A stretch of 64,000 nucleotides of DNA from Chitinophagaceae bacterium. GTDB lineage: Bacteria > Bacteroidota > Bacteroidia > Chitinophagales > Chitinophagaceae. The DNA is taken from positions 682,001 to 746,000 of the forward strand of contig JADKHN010000001.1 in assembly GCA_016721725.1 (NCBI GenBank). The letters run 5' to 3'. Of the stretch, positions 28,001 through 37,163 are shown in pieces (the stretch's first letter is position 1; each line of letters begins with the position of its first letter). Both the position numbers and the translations under genes were made by a program. A model generated the notes under the pieces. That model had not been told where the DNA came from, did not search any database, and worked only from the letters and a program-made list of their open reading frames with translations.

Positions 28001-30772
28001 CACCGGACCGGTCACGGAATTATTTTGAATGCCGTATTGCGCGCCGTCATTATTCATGCCATAGATCAGGTTATTTTGTATGGTCCCAGAGGTGGGCGCC
28101 GTGGTGGTTCCGCTCATGTGCACACCCCGGCTGATGGTTGATGTACCGGGCATGGCCAGGTGCAGGTCGTAGATCCTGTTCTTTTCCAGCAGGAAAGTCA
28201 GGGAGCCCGCGGGAACCGTGATGCCAGCCGGTGTGACCGCGTCACTGCCCGAATTGGTCCGGTTGGGGCGACGGATGATGTTCTTCGACACCAGGGCCCC
28301 ATTGGTGTAGGACAGGTAAACGCCAAACCCATACCAGTCGAGCACAGTATTGTTGATCACCGAAATACGGGTCAGCGGCGTGGTCCAGTGTACTCCCGAT
28401 AACTGGATCGCCGAATAACCTCCTGAAACGGTATTGCCGGAGATCACCACACTGTCGGACAGGGAGCCATCCAACAACCAGTTGGAGCCGGAAATGATGA
28501 TGCCGAAAGCAGAGGAAGTGGCATTGGTGAGGGATACGTTCACGGTATTATTCCGGATGGCCAGTTTCGATGAACCGTTGGTGATGTGGATGCCCCGCCC
28601 TTGTGTGGCGTTGAGGCTGTTCACCGTCAGGTTCTCCACGATCACATAATTTACCGCATTCAGCTGCAGGATATGATCGATGCTGGCATTGGTGGGATCG
28701 TATTGCAGCACCTGCCCGTTCCCGTTAAGGGTGACCCGGTTCACGGCGCTTGTTCCGGGTATGGTATTGAACACCACCTGTTCGGTATAAGGTCCATTGA
28801 GAACATTGATGGTCACCGCGGAACAAACCCCGTGCAGGCTCAAAGCATCGGCCATGGACTGGAAGCTTTGGTAGTTGGTGGAAGAAGCAGGCGCGCCACC
28901 ATTGATGGTGAACACTCCTTCCAGCCCTCTGCGGAACCCATTGTAGGTATAACTGTCATTACCCGGGTTCGAATCCGGGCCGCCGTTGGGATTGGAAGTA
29001 GTGGCGGTGAAGTTATAGATGTTGGACCCCGTCACCGGAACGGTTCCCAGCGTAACCACGGTTGACATCCCGGAAGGAAGCGATGGGCCGGTCCAGTTCA
29101 CAACGGGTTGAGGAACGCCGTTCACGGTCCAGTTGATCGTTACAGTATTCAAGGGATCGCCTCCCGCATTGGTGAGTTCGAACTGTACCGAAAGCGTATT
29201 GGCGCAATGCGGGATCGGGGGCAGGATGAAATCGGTGATTGAAGCATCACCTGATGGCGGGGAGAATTCATAAGCACCGGGATCAGGTGCGGCGCCGCGG
29301 GTGGCATTGGTGATATCGGTGGTGATCCCGGTACCCGGTAAGGCCTGGTTATTGATGACCCCGGAAGAGGGAATCGGGTTATTCACCGCCTGGAAGGATG
29401 GATCAGCCTCAAAACTGGCAGCGTCCTGCGTGCTGGCCGTTTGCCAGGCATTCAGTGTGGCGTAAGCCGTGGTACTCCGCATCGCCACGTTGCCCCCCGG
29501 CACCCAGAAATCATTGTAATTGCTGTTGATGGCTGTGGTCACGTTACTGGTTGAGGCCAGCTCAATAGCCGTCTTGGTACCGCTGGTATTTTGTTTGATG
29601 CTGAAAATATTATTCCGCAATACCGAACCCGTATTGCTCAGTTCTTCCCGGAATCCTTTTAAGTTTCCACTGGTTGCAGCCGCATTATCAATGGAAATGG
29701 TATTGAAATAGATCTCCGGCGAGCTGCCACCGGTACGCACCCGGATACCCTCGATGGTTCCGGTAGTGGAGCGTATGTCGTAAACCAGGTTATTGTACAC
29801 TTTGTGCCCGGTGCCGGCGAACAGGTAGATCCCTACCAGGCTGCCGGCGGTTTGCGACATCTTGATGTAATTGCCAAAGATCCTTCCGTTGACATTTGCT
29901 GATTGCGCCAGCTGAATGGCATTGACGGAAGCGGTTACGCCGGCGCTTTTATCGAAATGATTCCCGCTGACGATGGCGCCGTCGGTCTCCCGCAGGTATA
30001 CGCCGTTGGTGTTAAAATCATTGATGGTATTGTTGTTGATCAGCACATTGGTGGCCAGGGGGGAGGCAAGTCCGCTTAAAGAAACACCGTAGCCGCCACC
30101 TGTCGTGGTATTGCCGGTAAAGCTGATGAGATCGAATGTACCGCCGGGTGTTAAGATGCTGGACGCGATGCCATTGGCCACAAAGGCGCCCAGCAGGGTA
30201 CTGGTTGCGGAACCCATATTCACCACACAGTTGCTGATGGTGATGTGGTTTCCCGAATTGAGGATATGGATCCCGATGAACCCGGTAGAGCCCGGGAACA
30301 TGTCCACATGCAGGTTATTGATGGTGAAATACTGCAGGTCGATCAGGCGGATGATATGCCGGTTGGGATTGGAGCCGGTCTGGTTGATCGCCGTATCCGA
30401 AGTGATGGTCTCCCCGCTGCCTTCAATGGTAATGGTTGCACCCGCGCCCAGTCCGCTGATGTTTTGAAAGATCACCTGCTCGGTATAGGGGCCAGTGCCC
30501 GGAGTGACCGTGGCCACCACATTACCGGTAACGCCCTGTGCGGTGAGGGCTGCGGAAAAATCCGTGAAGCTGTTGAAGTTGTTACCCGCGGTTGGTAATG
30601 TCTGGTTGATGGTATAGGGTCCGCTCAGGGCAAAGTTCCTTTTACCGGCGAATGCACTCCCCGTGAATAACAGAATTCCAGCGATGAGGAGTAAAAAGGT
30701 CAGAAAAGGACTCTTCCCTTTCCTGGAAGTCTTTTCGCAAAAGAAATCAGCGTATAGATTTTTTGACCTCAT
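25043..30772 (-). CDS. Very large T9SS-exported protein with two beta-helix regions and four Ig-like repeats
   Basis: The 1909-residue protein has a signal peptide near residues 18-42. Two parallel beta-helix regions (about 50-500 and 620-1120) each open with a related unit ('GPYTEQVIFQNISG' and 'GPYTEQVVFNTIPG'), separated by a CARDB-like segment (about 505-610). Four Ig-like repeats of about 83 residues follow (about 1180-1520; each with 'YQWRK' and 'GDAGNYDVVV'). A beta domain precedes the type A sorting domain ('IYPNPARSVLYVVI' to the end, last 75 residues). It should cross the outer membrane by T9SS and sit on the cell surface. Adhesion or polysaccharide binding is likely; no catalytic site is evident. 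Confidence 0.9.
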   Translation of the reverse strand: MRSKNLYADFFCEKTSRKGKSPFLTFLLLIAGILLFTGSAFAGKRNFALSGPYTINQTLPTAGNNFNSFTDFSAALTAQGVTGNVVATVTPGTGPYTEQVIFQNISGLGAGATITIEGSGETITSDTAINQTGSNPNRHIIRLIDLQYFTINNLHVDMFPGSTGFIGIHILNSGNHITISNCVVNMGSATSTLLGAFVANGIASSILTPGGTFDLISFTGNTTTGGGYGVSLSGLASPLATNVLINNNTINDFNTNGVYLRETDGAIVSGNHFDKSAGVTASVNAIQLAQSANVNGRIFGNYIKMSQTAGSLVGIYLFAGTGHKVYNNLVYDIRSTTGTIEGIRVRTGGSSPEIYFNTISIDNAAATSGNLKGFREELSNTGSVLRNNIFSIKQNTSGTKTAIELASTSNVTTAINSNYNDFWVPGGNVAMRSTTAYATLNAWQTASTQDAASFEADPSFQAVNNPIPSSGVINNQALPGTGITTDITNATRGAAPDPGAYEFSPPSGDASITDFILPPIPHCANTLSVQFELTNAGGDPLNTVTINWTVNGVPQPVVNWTGPSLPSGMSTVVTLGTVPVTGSNIYNFTATTSNPNGGPDSNPGNDSYTYNGFRRGLEGVFTINGGAPASSTNYQSFQSMADALSLHGVCSAVTINVLNGPYTEQVVFNTIPGTSAVNRVTLNGNGQVLQYDPTNASIDHILQLNAVNYVIVENLTVNSLNATQGRGIHITNGSSKLAIRNNTVNVSLTNATSSAFGIIISGSNWLLDGSLSDSVVISGNTVSGGYSAIQLSGVHWTTPLTRISVINNTVLDWYGFGVYLSYTNGALVSKNIIRRPNRTNSGSDAVTPAGITVPAGSLTFLLEKNRIYDLHLAMPGTSTISRGVHMSGTTTAPTSGTIQNNLIYGMNNDGAQYGIQNNSVTGPVNIYHNTIVLNNATGASTSNTNALNLSNLTTQNGMDIRNNIFVVTRGGTGIKRIIDVAASSAPLTSNYNATYLNAPGGTQTYGQIGSTTYTTFSDWQTLTGKDANSVFADPQFVNLPAGDLQPTNGTVDGATMGTTAVGGILDDFFDVVRSANPDPGAIEFSPAACSTPTGGTAATSSGPFCNSGSGTVTATGYSGGASISYQWQYSNDNFVTNINDLAGQTNPASASTGTITSTTWYRLKVTCSVGPTSSYSNTVMISVNQPVSIATHPVSQTVCAGANVTFTVVASGTGLSYQWRKNTVNIGGATNASYTITGVTVGDAGNYDVVVTGACGPLTSNIAVLTVNAGTAITTQPASQSVCTGANVTFTVVASGTGLSYQWRKNTVNIGGATNASYTLTGVAAGDAGNYDVVVTGTCGTATSNIATLTINAGTVISIQPASQSVCAGVNVSFTVAATGTGLSYQWRKNTVNIGGATNATYTITGVVAGDAGNYDVVVTGTCGTETSNSAALTVNVGTTITTQPLSQALCVGGNVTFTVVATGGSLTYQWRKGGGNIAGATNSSYTLTGVTAGDAGNYDVVVSGTCGSITSATAILTVTATGTWIGITSSNWNTASNWCGGIPTSATDVLIPAGAPNMPNLSGGTGAARHITINTGALLTVGTGGLLEIYGNLIRNGVFNATAGNLAFRGGAPQSIPGFSTINVTMNGAGGVILGGLAAVTGTLTLTNGHITVGGFNISLASTSLGSSASHIITNGSGFVVVLNLAAGESRAIPVGSDAASYNPVVLSGNAGHLTDNFTVRVKQGVFVNGVSGTLYSSQVVDRTWIINEGISGGSNVNLKLQWSGVQELSGFTRSRCYVMRHNGTTWTTGSATNATGTEPFTQSLNNLTAFSSFALNTQAIPRPVTGIYPNPARSVLYVVIDLPAAGDVDFSIYDAIGRLVSRTSRSLGAGLSQTILDVSNLSGGQYTIKVTTYEEEEFVVEKFIKLN
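26220..27225 (-). repeat. Four tandem Ig-repeat units, nearly identical in DNA
   Basis: Units of about 250 bases recur at roughly 26975-27225, 26725-26975, 26475-26725 and 26220-26475. Three share an unbroken block of about 30 bases that encodes 'NIGGATNASYT' and its flank. The fourth (lowest-coordinate) unit is more divergent. Such identity points to recent duplication or gene conversion. Confidence 0.8.
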
Positions 30773-31072
30773 ACCAGGCGGGTTTGAACAATGAAAAAAA
30801 TGCGCTGTGCTTGAACGACATTTCCGGGTTGTTTCTGTATAGCCAGTCCCATCGTAGTTTCCAGAGAAGGTAAGTTAGGGTTAATTTTTGAAAAATGGGT
30901 AGCAGATGGGTAAGACCCAGGGTGCCTGGATCACCCGGTTCCTCGGTCGGTGAGTACACCGATCGGAATTATCCGGTTGAAAGATGCGGTGGGGTATGTG
31001 CTGCAGGGGACGGTGATGGTGACCAGGTGAAAAAAGCTGAAAGAAGCCTTCGGCTTTGCGAGCCCATTTTAC

Positions 31073-31106
31073 CGTCATTGCGAGGAAGAATGACGAAGCA
31101 ATCCCC
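31073..31106. repeat. Intergenic CATTGCGAGG / GACGAAGCAATC repeat
   Basis: CGTCATTGCGAGGAAGAATGACGAAGCAATC-type sequence belongs to a repeat that is widespread in intergenic DNA of many bacteria. The 541-base gap 30773-31313 holds this, a palindromic CCTGCCGGTAGG, and the inverted repeat at 31209, but no gene that I can support. Confidence 0.5.
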
Positions 31107-31208
31107 CGAATACGGAGGATAGTGATACAGGTGAAATAAAAAACGCTGACCTGCCTGCCGGTAGGCAAGTTGAAGCCTGAGGCTTTGCGGCCTTCGGCCG
31201 TTTTTTTT

Positions 31209-31302
31209 ACCACAAAGGCCACAAAGTTTTTTCACAGAGGTCACAAAGGAGAGTATCCGCTTTGTGTGCTTTGTGTTGCCTTCTCTTTGTGGCCTTTGTG
31301 GT
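31209..31302. repeat. Inverted repeat ACCACAAAGGCCACAAAG, perfect 18-base arms
   Basis: The left arm (31209-31226) and right arm (31285-31302) are perfect complements, enclosing degenerate internal copies of the same words (CACAGAGGTCACAAAGG, CTTTGTGTGCTTTGTG). It lies between the T9SS gene and the end of the glycosidase gene and can form a long hairpin. Confidence 0.85.
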
Positions 31303-31313
31303 CAAATCTCAAT

Positions 31314-33326
31314 TCACCACCCCACAATGACAGATTCACCATCTTTAATCAGTTTACTGATCATCATCTTACCCCTATCCATTACAGTTACCCTTAGTTT
31401 CAAGGCCTCCCGTTCAATGGTAATATCCATATCCCTTCCGAATGCACGGATATGACGAAGGCGCATGACCGGCCAGCCGGAGGGCAGGCGGGGTGTGATG
31501 CTGAAACGATGCAATCCGGTTGGCCGGATCCCGAACAGCCCTTCCGTGAAGATCCGGCAATACAACCCGCTTTCCGCCGAAAGATGCCGCTGGTTTCCCT
31601 CTGGATAGGCTTCTACCGGGTAAGGAACATGGTCGCCCAATAAACGGCGGTTGGAATAATCGTGTAAGAAACGCAGGGCCTTATCGGTTTCGCCGGCAGC
31701 CAATACGCCACGCAACGCGTAAAGTGTGGAGCGGTCCCAAAAGGTCTTATCACCGGCAAGACTGGCCAGTCCGTCGGCCGTCCATAATTTTGAAGAGAAC
31801 AAGGCATCAATGGTACCTGCCCTTCTTTCATACAAACCCATGGTAAGCGGAATACAGATCCAGGCCCGCAGGGTGTCGTTCTCTTTATAATATTTATAGG
31901 TATCGAATCCATCGATCCTTGAACCAAAATATTTTTCAATCGCCGCCCGGAGTTTCACCGCCTGTTCCCGGTAAGCCTTCAGCAGTTTTTTATCCTTATC
32001 CAGGTCTGCCCCCAGGTAAGCCGCAGAGATCAATGCGTCATAATAAAGGGAGGAAGTGCAAAGATTGGCCGTGCCTGAAGGGAAGCGGCCTTCCAGTTCA
32101 TCCGAGTCAGAGTTCACCACGCCCTCCGCATTCAGTTTCCGCCTGCAGTATTCCAGGCACCACTCGATCAGGGGCCATAATTGTTCCGCCTGTTTTTTAT
32201 CCCCGCCGGCCAATGCGTATCGGGCGGCGCCATAAGCGATCATCGCAGCGTCGCCCCGGTCACCGGCGCCGTCCCATATATCCGTTCCTTCCGCGATGAT
32301 GGAACTGGGGATGGGTTTGAATGCGACGTTCATGAACCTCGCGAAATGAAAATAAGCGTTAAGGGAAGCTTTGTTCCCATAGTCATAACCCAGGTAAGGA
32401 AAGAAGGGCCCGATGTATTCGGCCTGGTCGTTGGCCCAGATCGCGGCATAATAAGCCTCTCCACCGGGGCCGTGCATGGGACCGCCTTTCGTTTCAAAAA
32501 TGCTTTCCGCGGCGCGGATCTTGGCAAAGGCGAAAGCCCGGTTCAATACCGTATCCGGTGTTTCCAGGATGAGGTCGCTCCATACCGTTCGGACAAAGGC
32601 CAGTCGTTTTTCTTTTTCCTGTTCAAGGTCTGCAACCAACGTTTGTTCATTCGCCTTTAGGCCCGAATAGAGAATGGAAAAACGAACCGACTCATTGGGC
32701 TCCAGGTTAAAGCTGCCACTGTTGAATAAGTCAACATGCAAGGCATAACTGCCATCGGTTCCTTTTGCCGGATCGGTTTGATAAACCAGGTTCGATCCGG
32801 GGATCTCCACCACGCATTTTTTTGCGGAGGTATTTTTGAGGGTATAGATCTCGCAGTAGGCCGGCAGATCGGTTGACGGAAAGTATTGGCGGGTCAGTTC
32901 AAGTTCTTTCCCTACCCGGGTTTGTACCAGCAGGGAGCCGTTAAGGGTTATGGAGATGGTCTTCTCCGCGGCAATGGGCCGGTAGTTGACGGTCACCAGG
33001 CCAAATCCATCTTGTGCAAAGCGGCGGGTCAGACTGGCATGGGTATTATTGGGGATGGTCCTGAGCATGGGCCATACCAGGCTCCGGGTAGCGTGAAATG
33101 AACCATCAGCCGCAACGCCATACCGGAGAATGCAGGAGATCCGCTTGCCGCTCATTTCAATATGGTCGTCGTGCGGAATCGTATTGCTGACGGGCCAGGA
33201 GATGGATCCGTCGGTATTGATTTGCCAGCGGCGGTAGTCTTGCGAAAAGGCTGTTCCTGTAATAACAAAGAACAGGGCCGCCATCCAGCATTGAGGTAGT
33301 CTTAGCAGATTGTAGGTTACTTTCAT
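31314..33326 (-). CDS. Exported six-hairpin glycosidase-like protein
   Basis: The 670-residue protein has a signal peptide (about residues 13-28, 'ALFFVITGTAFSQ'), an N-terminal beta-sandwich (about 30-250) and an (alpha/alpha)6 barrel (about 260-600) with 'YAAIWANDQAEYIGPFFPYLG' and 'EGTDIWDGAGDRGDAAMIAYG'. It ends in a small beta domain ('LHRFSITPRLPSGWP'). The layout is that of six-hairpin glycosidases such as GH78, GH63 or GH95-like enzymes. Likely catalytic acids are among E339, D343 and D347 by position but cannot be fixed. Substrate unknown. It stands alone, with no SusCD pair nearby. Confidence 0.8.
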   Translation of the reverse strand: MKVTYNLLRLPQCWMAALFFVITGTAFSQDYRRWQINTDGSISWPVSNTIPHDDHIEMSGKRISCILRYGVAADGSFHATRSLVWPMLRTIPNNTHASLTRRFAQDGFGLVTVNYRPIAAEKTISITLNGSLLVQTRVGKELELTRQYFPSTDLPAYCEIYTLKNTSAKKCVVEIPGSNLVYQTDPAKGTDGSYALHVDLFNSGSFNLEPNESVRFSILYSGLKANEQTLVADLEQEKEKRLAFVRTVWSDLILETPDTVLNRAFAFAKIRAAESIFETKGGPMHGPGGEAYYAAIWANDQAEYIGPFFPYLGYDYGNKASLNAYFHFARFMNVAFKPIPSSIIAEGTDIWDGAGDRGDAAMIAYGAARYALAGGDKKQAEQLWPLIEWCLEYCRRKLNAEGVVNSDSDELEGRFPSGTANLCTSSLYYDALISAAYLGADLDKDKKLLKAYREQAVKLRAAIEKYFGSRIDGFDTYKYYKENDTLRAWICIPLTMGLYERRAGTIDALFSSKLWTADGLASLAGDKTFWDRSTLYALRGVLAAGETDKALRFLHDYSNRRLLGDHVPYPVEAYPEGNQRHLSAESGLYCRIFTEGLFGIRPTGLHRFSITPRLPSGWPVMRLRHIRAFGRDMDITIEREALKLRVTVMDRGKMMISKLIKDGESVIVGW

Positions 33327-33653
33327 AAAGCAGACCTTGGTTTATGGGAACTTAAATTAAGGCCTTTGGATGAGTTATAGTGATTGCGAGGGATAAAAAA
33401 CAGGAATTTGAACAGAAATAAAAGGTGTTGTGGCCTGGTTGAATTCTTATTGAACTCTTGTTGAATTCTTGTTTTGGAGCCAAAACCCCTATGTCAACCA
33501 AAGCAAGACCAAAACAAGGCACTGAAAAAAATACTCTTCCGGGGACAAAAAGGGTTCCTATGCCGGTAAACCGTTGGCTATACTGATGACCTGCATCATT
33601 GTAACAGACCCTACCTGCGCTTACTTTTATCATATAGTAAGTAAAACCTCTTT

Positions 33654-35321
33654 ATGAAAAGTATCATCACAAATGGTATTGGGTGTACTCAATTCTGTAC
33701 AACGTTATACACACAGCAGATCAATGGGAAATTTTCGGTTAGCAAGAACGGGGGTTCACAAATAAAATATCAATTCCTGCTGTTCATTTTGTTGTCCATA
33801 CTCCTTCTGCCTTTTATGGCGCATGGACAACAACCCAAGCAGACCAGGTCGCAGGAAATCAATACTTTCATCAAAAAAGAAAGTTTATTGATGGCTAAGC
33901 GGGCCAGTGACTGGGCTAAAGACAAGACCGGAGATATTCTTCTGGACGGGGTCAAAGAATTCATTCAAAAGAACAAACTGGACCAGAACACGGCGGGAAA
34001 GATCCTTTCTTCGGTAGCCAATAACAAGGGCAGTCTTGAACAGATCTACGAAGGAGCTTCTTCCAGTGATGTACAGGCAGCGGCCCTAAGTTCCCAACTG
34101 CTGCTGGGAAAGATCATCGCTGAAAATGTGCCGGAATCCAATATGTCGGGCATGCTCAAAACGCTCACCACTTATCCGGATGTTGCCGCCGAAGCAAGTC
34201 AGGCCATGGGCTCCATGGCCGGCGGAGATTATTACAAGGGAGCGGAGACGATTGGCAAGATCATCTGGAAGCAGACGGCCATGGGCAAGAGTATTGACAA
34301 AGCCATCACCATCGAGAAAGCAGGCTGGGATTTTCTTACACACAACCAGTTTGATGCGGCTTACCAGAAATACAAAGAATATGGCAGTGATGGATTGGTG
34401 AGGATGTATGGCGGTCCGGCTGCTTATATCCGGGAGAAATACTTCCAGGGCAAGTCGGTCTCAGATGAAGTGATCAATAATAAAATGGTGCAATTATTTG
34501 AAGCGGCCCGGAAGGATGAAGCAGCAGCAAAGGCTGAGCAAGTGAAGCTGGAGCGTATGTACGATTTTTATAAAGGCATGGAAAGCCAGGGCGGACTGAT
34601 CTTTGATTTTCGAAATCATTTTGAACAATATGGGATCAGCAAAGAGGCCGATCTGTTCGACCGTTTTCTCTGGCTCAACCGTGCCATTCGTCGCGACCTG
34701 ATTTCAATAGGCGTTGATCCCTGGGTTTTGGGCAGTACGCTCAATAGCGATCATCCCACGTATTCACCCGAGGCATTGGCTTTATTCATGGCCTTTTCGC
34801 AGGGAGGGGTGGCGGCTTACAAAGCCAAATTTGCCGAGATCGCCCGGCTGCATTTTCCCAAAAAAGCACAACCGGTAGTTACAGCACCCACAGCGAATAC
34901 GGCTCCGGGAGAAACCTACACGGCAGAAAAAGGTGCAGCCAATGCATGGGCTTTTATCAGGGTGACCATGAGTAATCTGGGAAAATTCAAATCAAAAGAC
35001 AGTCCCGGTTGGAGGAATAATGGCACCGAATTCATAGGCTATGCCGCCGCCAGCGGACCAGTTACGATCAAGATCGAACTGACTACGCTCGGTGGTGTAT
35101 CGTATTTTGATTATAAAGCCGAGGTCATGGTAAAGGCTTCAAATGTGAACTTGCTGGTATCCGACAATCCGGTCATTTCAAAAGATGGAGGCACAAAAAC
35201 CTATACCGCTTCCTATGATCCATCTAAAACAATCGGCGGTGTGAATATCCGTGTGGCGGTATCGGGAGGGAATCCTGAATTCTTTACTTATTATGTAAGC
35301 GGGTGGATTGGTTCACGTTAA
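33654..35321 (+). CDS. Exported protein of unknown function with helical and beta domains
   Basis: The 555-residue protein has an unusually long amino-terminal extension before a signal-like helix (about residues 38-58, 'QFLLFILLSILLLPFMAHGQ'). No better start codon is visible, so either the first ATG is right or the gene starts with an unrecognised codon. The mature part is helical (60-410; 'YDFYKGMESQGGLIFDFRNHFEQYG') with a terminal beta domain (about 430-555, 'NLLVSDNPVISKDGGTKTYTASYDPSKT'). I recognise no family. A promoter-like TTG-N20-TACTTTTA lies at 33599-33629. The upstream gap 33327-33653 shows nothing else. Confidence 0.75.
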   Translation: MKSIITNGIGCTQFCTTLYTQQINGKFSVSKNGGSQIKYQFLLFILLSILLLPFMAHGQQPKQTRSQEINTFIKKESLLMAKRASDWAKDKTGDILLDGVKEFIQKNKLDQNTAGKILSSVANNKGSLEQIYEGASSSDVQAAALSSQLLLGKIIAENVPESNMSGMLKTLTTYPDVAAEASQAMGSMAGGDYYKGAETIGKIIWKQTAMGKSIDKAITIEKAGWDFLTHNQFDAAYQKYKEYGSDGLVRMYGGPAAYIREKYFQGKSVSDEVINNKMVQLFEAARKDEAAAKAEQVKLERMYDFYKGMESQGGLIFDFRNHFEQYGISKEADLFDRFLWLNRAIRRDLISIGVDPWVLGSTLNSDHPTYSPEALALFMAFSQGGVAAYKAKFAEIARLHFPKKAQPVVTAPTANTAPGETYTAEKGAANAWAFIRVTMSNLGKFKSKDSPGWRNNGTEFIGYAAASGPVTIKIELTTLGGVSYFDYKAEVMVKASNVNLLVSDNPVISKDGGTKTYTASYDPSKTIGGVNIRVAVSGGNPEFFTYYVSGWIGSR

Positions 35322-35595
35322 TCAAACGACATTTTTAAATCAAGGGTTGGCTTAACCAGGATATTACACAGGATTTTCATGCATCAATAAAAGCCCCGAT
35401 TTCTATTGGGATTTTTGTGCATTTCAAAAAAATACTTTTCTCTGGTGCAAGTCTCCCTCCAATAATTCTGATGGGGTCACTTGTGTCTGTTAGTTTCCCC
35501 GGAACCGATAGCCATTGGATGTGTCCGGGGGTAGGCCAATTCATCCATATTATACATCGGGTTTTTACCTGGGCAGTTAAGGTTGAGGGTAGCAT

Positions 35596-35694
35596 GGTCA
35601 GGATGCAACCCTGACAGGAACTGCCAGGCGCAAGTGATCCCATGAAATTTTTACTGCTTGACAGACAAAGGGATGGAGAACACTTGCACCAGAT
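35596..35694. repeat. Dispersed repeat, copy A (without palindrome)
   Basis: About 99 bases beginning GGTCAGGATGCAACCCTGAC and containing CAAGTGATCCC, TTTTTACTGCTTGACAG and AACACTTGC. It matches copy B at 37164-37276 at about 80 percent. Its first 20 bases form a GTCAGG/CCTGAC hairpin. The 394-base gap 35322-35715 holds nothing else that I can support. Confidence 0.8.
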
Positions 35695-35715
35695 GGCGGT
35701 TAACCAGAGGAGTAA

Positions 35716-35958
35716 TTATCGACTATCCAGCCCGATCCCCAAACCGAACATCGCAGCGACAAATCCCAAATTTACGATCAAAACAGCTTTTTGCCAGGTA
35801 GGCCGGTGATTCCATTTTTGCTCGGGATCAAAGGGATCAAAGGCAAGCCCGATTCCCAGGGAAGCGGCGGCCTGCATATAGTCTTTGGAAATTAACGCCT
35901 GGTACATGCCCAGCAGCAGGAACCCAACGTACAGTACTCTGTTGATTGAAGGCTTCAT
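35716..35958 (-). CDS. Small two-helix membrane protein
   Basis: Starting at the ATG at 35958 the protein is 80 residues long (MKPSINRVLYVGFLLLGMYQ...). It has hydrophobic helices at about 8-22 and 58-76, separated by a polar loop with 'FDPFDPEQKWNHRPTWQ'. Longer readings overlap the AraC gene and add non-hydrophobic, low-quality sequence, so they are rejected. This looks like a small conserved Bacteroidota membrane protein of unknown role, probably co-transcribed with the AraC gene 58 bases upstream. Confidence 0.72.
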   Translation of the reverse strand: MKPSINRVLYVGFLLLGMYQALISKDYMQAAASLGIGLAFDPFDPEQKWNHRPTWQKAVLIVNLGFVAAMFGLGIGLDSR

Positions 35959-36016
35959 GATTATTTTTTTACAAAAAAACACCAATGCCCCCGGTTGAAA
36001 TTGTATTTTTAAGACA

Positions 36017-36838
36017 CTATAAAATTTCCCAAACGATCTTATCCCCGTCCAGCAGACTGACCTCCTTAAAGAATTTTTTCGGGTTGAGGTGGGTAAGCCG
36101 CTTGAACTCCTTGATGAAATAGGACTGGTCGAAATAATTGTTTTCATAAGTGATGTCTGTCAATGTCTTCAGCTCACTGGCATTCAGTTTTGATGAGACC
36201 GAATTCCTGAACCGGACGATTCGCCGGTAATCCACCGGCGAACAGCCCATATGCCTGGTGAAATGCCGCTGAAATGACTTTAGATTATACCCTGTTTTCT
36301 CAGCCACTTCAAGGATGGAAAAACCCGAATCAATATCTTCCATAACCGGTAAGGACCTCTGAATAGCAGCGAGCTCTTCTGTTTCCACCAGCTCCCGGAG
36401 CAAAAAAGCCTCTAATTGGTCAAAGGCACCCTCCGCCAGGCCCTCGAATAATTCTTTTCCGAACAACGCCCATTTTTCATTTTGAAAGGCTTGTGAAAAA
36501 CCAGGAGCGATGGTATGATAGTTTTCCCTGATGAACCTGTTTATTCCGAAAGGCTTGAAAATGACGGAAACCTCCTGTATCGGACCATTATAATGCACCA
36601 GGACCGGGCGGGTATACTTGCCCAGTATCTCAATATGAATGCCTGTGCCCTCTGTTTTTTCAACATGAACCTGGAAATCTTTCCTGGTCACTTGGGCATC
36701 CCTGAAAAATGACAGGCCCGTATTATAATGAGGAAATGCGAAATAACTGAACTGATCCGGCTTGTCCGTTTCAAACACATAGAAGAACTCAATGTATTGC
36801 TGAAGAACCGGCGATTGGGGAAGAATGGTTTTTAACAC
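36017..36838 (-). CDS. AraC-family transcriptional regulator
   Basis: The 273-residue protein has an N-terminal sensor region (DUF6597-like, 'LQQYIEFFYVFETDKPDQFSYFAFPHYNTGLSFF') and a C-terminal AraC DNA-binding domain (about 165-262) with two helix-turn-helices: 'FSILEVAEKTGYNLKSFQRHFTRHMGCSPVDYRRIVRF' and 'DITYENNYFDQSYFIKEFKRLTHLNPKKFFKE'. The start codon is GTG at 36838. The ligand is unknown. It may control itself and the small membrane protein gene downstream. Confidence 0.9.
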   Translation of the reverse strand: MLKTILPQSPVLQQYIEFFYVFETDKPDQFSYFAFPHYNTGLSFFRDAQVTRKDFQVHVEKTEGTGIHIEILGKYTRPVLVHYNGPIQEVSVIFKPFGINRFIRENYHTIAPGFSQAFQNEKWALFGKELFEGLAEGAFDQLEAFLLRELVETEELAAIQRSLPVMEDIDSGFSILEVAEKTGYNLKSFQRHFTRHMGCSPVDYRRIVRFRNSVSSKLNASELKTLTDITYENNYFDQSYFIKEFKRLTHLNPKKFFKEVSLLDGDKIVWEIL

Positions 36839-37003
36839 CTTGCTGTTGAATTATGCCTTAAAATTAATTAAAAGCAACAGACCCCATAAATGATCGACCC
36901 TAATAAAAAAAACATCATTTCTGATAACTTGACTGCTTTCTAAGTATTCCTTGATCGTTAGCCCGGACCAGATGGAATTCAATTCAACCCAGGTTTCTTC
37001 GCT

Positions 37004-37152
37004 TCCATTTCGAGCATAGCGAGAAATCTATTTCTTATTCCCCTAAAACCGCGTCATTCCGAGCACAGCGAGGAAGCTAAATTCTTAGCACAGCGAGGAA
37101 CGAATGTTTGGGTAGGTCTGAGAGAAAAGACTTCTCGCGTCGCTCGACATGA
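37004..37152. repeat. Cluster of GAGCxxAGCGAG intergenic repeats
   Basis: CATTTCGAGCATAGCGAG (37007), GTCATTCCGAGCACAGCGAG (37053) and an inverted CTTCTCGCGTCGCTCGACATG (37131) belong to the same family as the repeats at 45831-45944. The gap 36839-37302 also holds dispersed repeat copy B and no gene. Confidence 0.7.
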
Positions 37153-37163
37153 GGCCGAAGCAG

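Noticed and set aside
25043..30772. Pectate lyase or other polysaccharide lyase assignment for the beta-helix protein
   Set aside because: The beta-helix fold is visible, but no catalytic Arg/Asp/Lys pattern of a lyase could be identified.
31209..31302. Possible CRISPR array
   Set aside because: The repeated words are parts of one inverted repeat with irregular spacing; no direct repeats with regular spacers and no cas genes were found.
35377..35643. 88-residue minus-strand frame in the gap after the gene ending at 35321
   Set aside because: It runs across dispersed repeat copy A and shows no conserved motif or proper start context.
35716..36147. 143-residue reading of the small membrane protein gene
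   Set aside because: The first 63 residues overlap the AraC gene out of frame and look random; the ATG at 35958 gives a normal 80-residue membrane protein.
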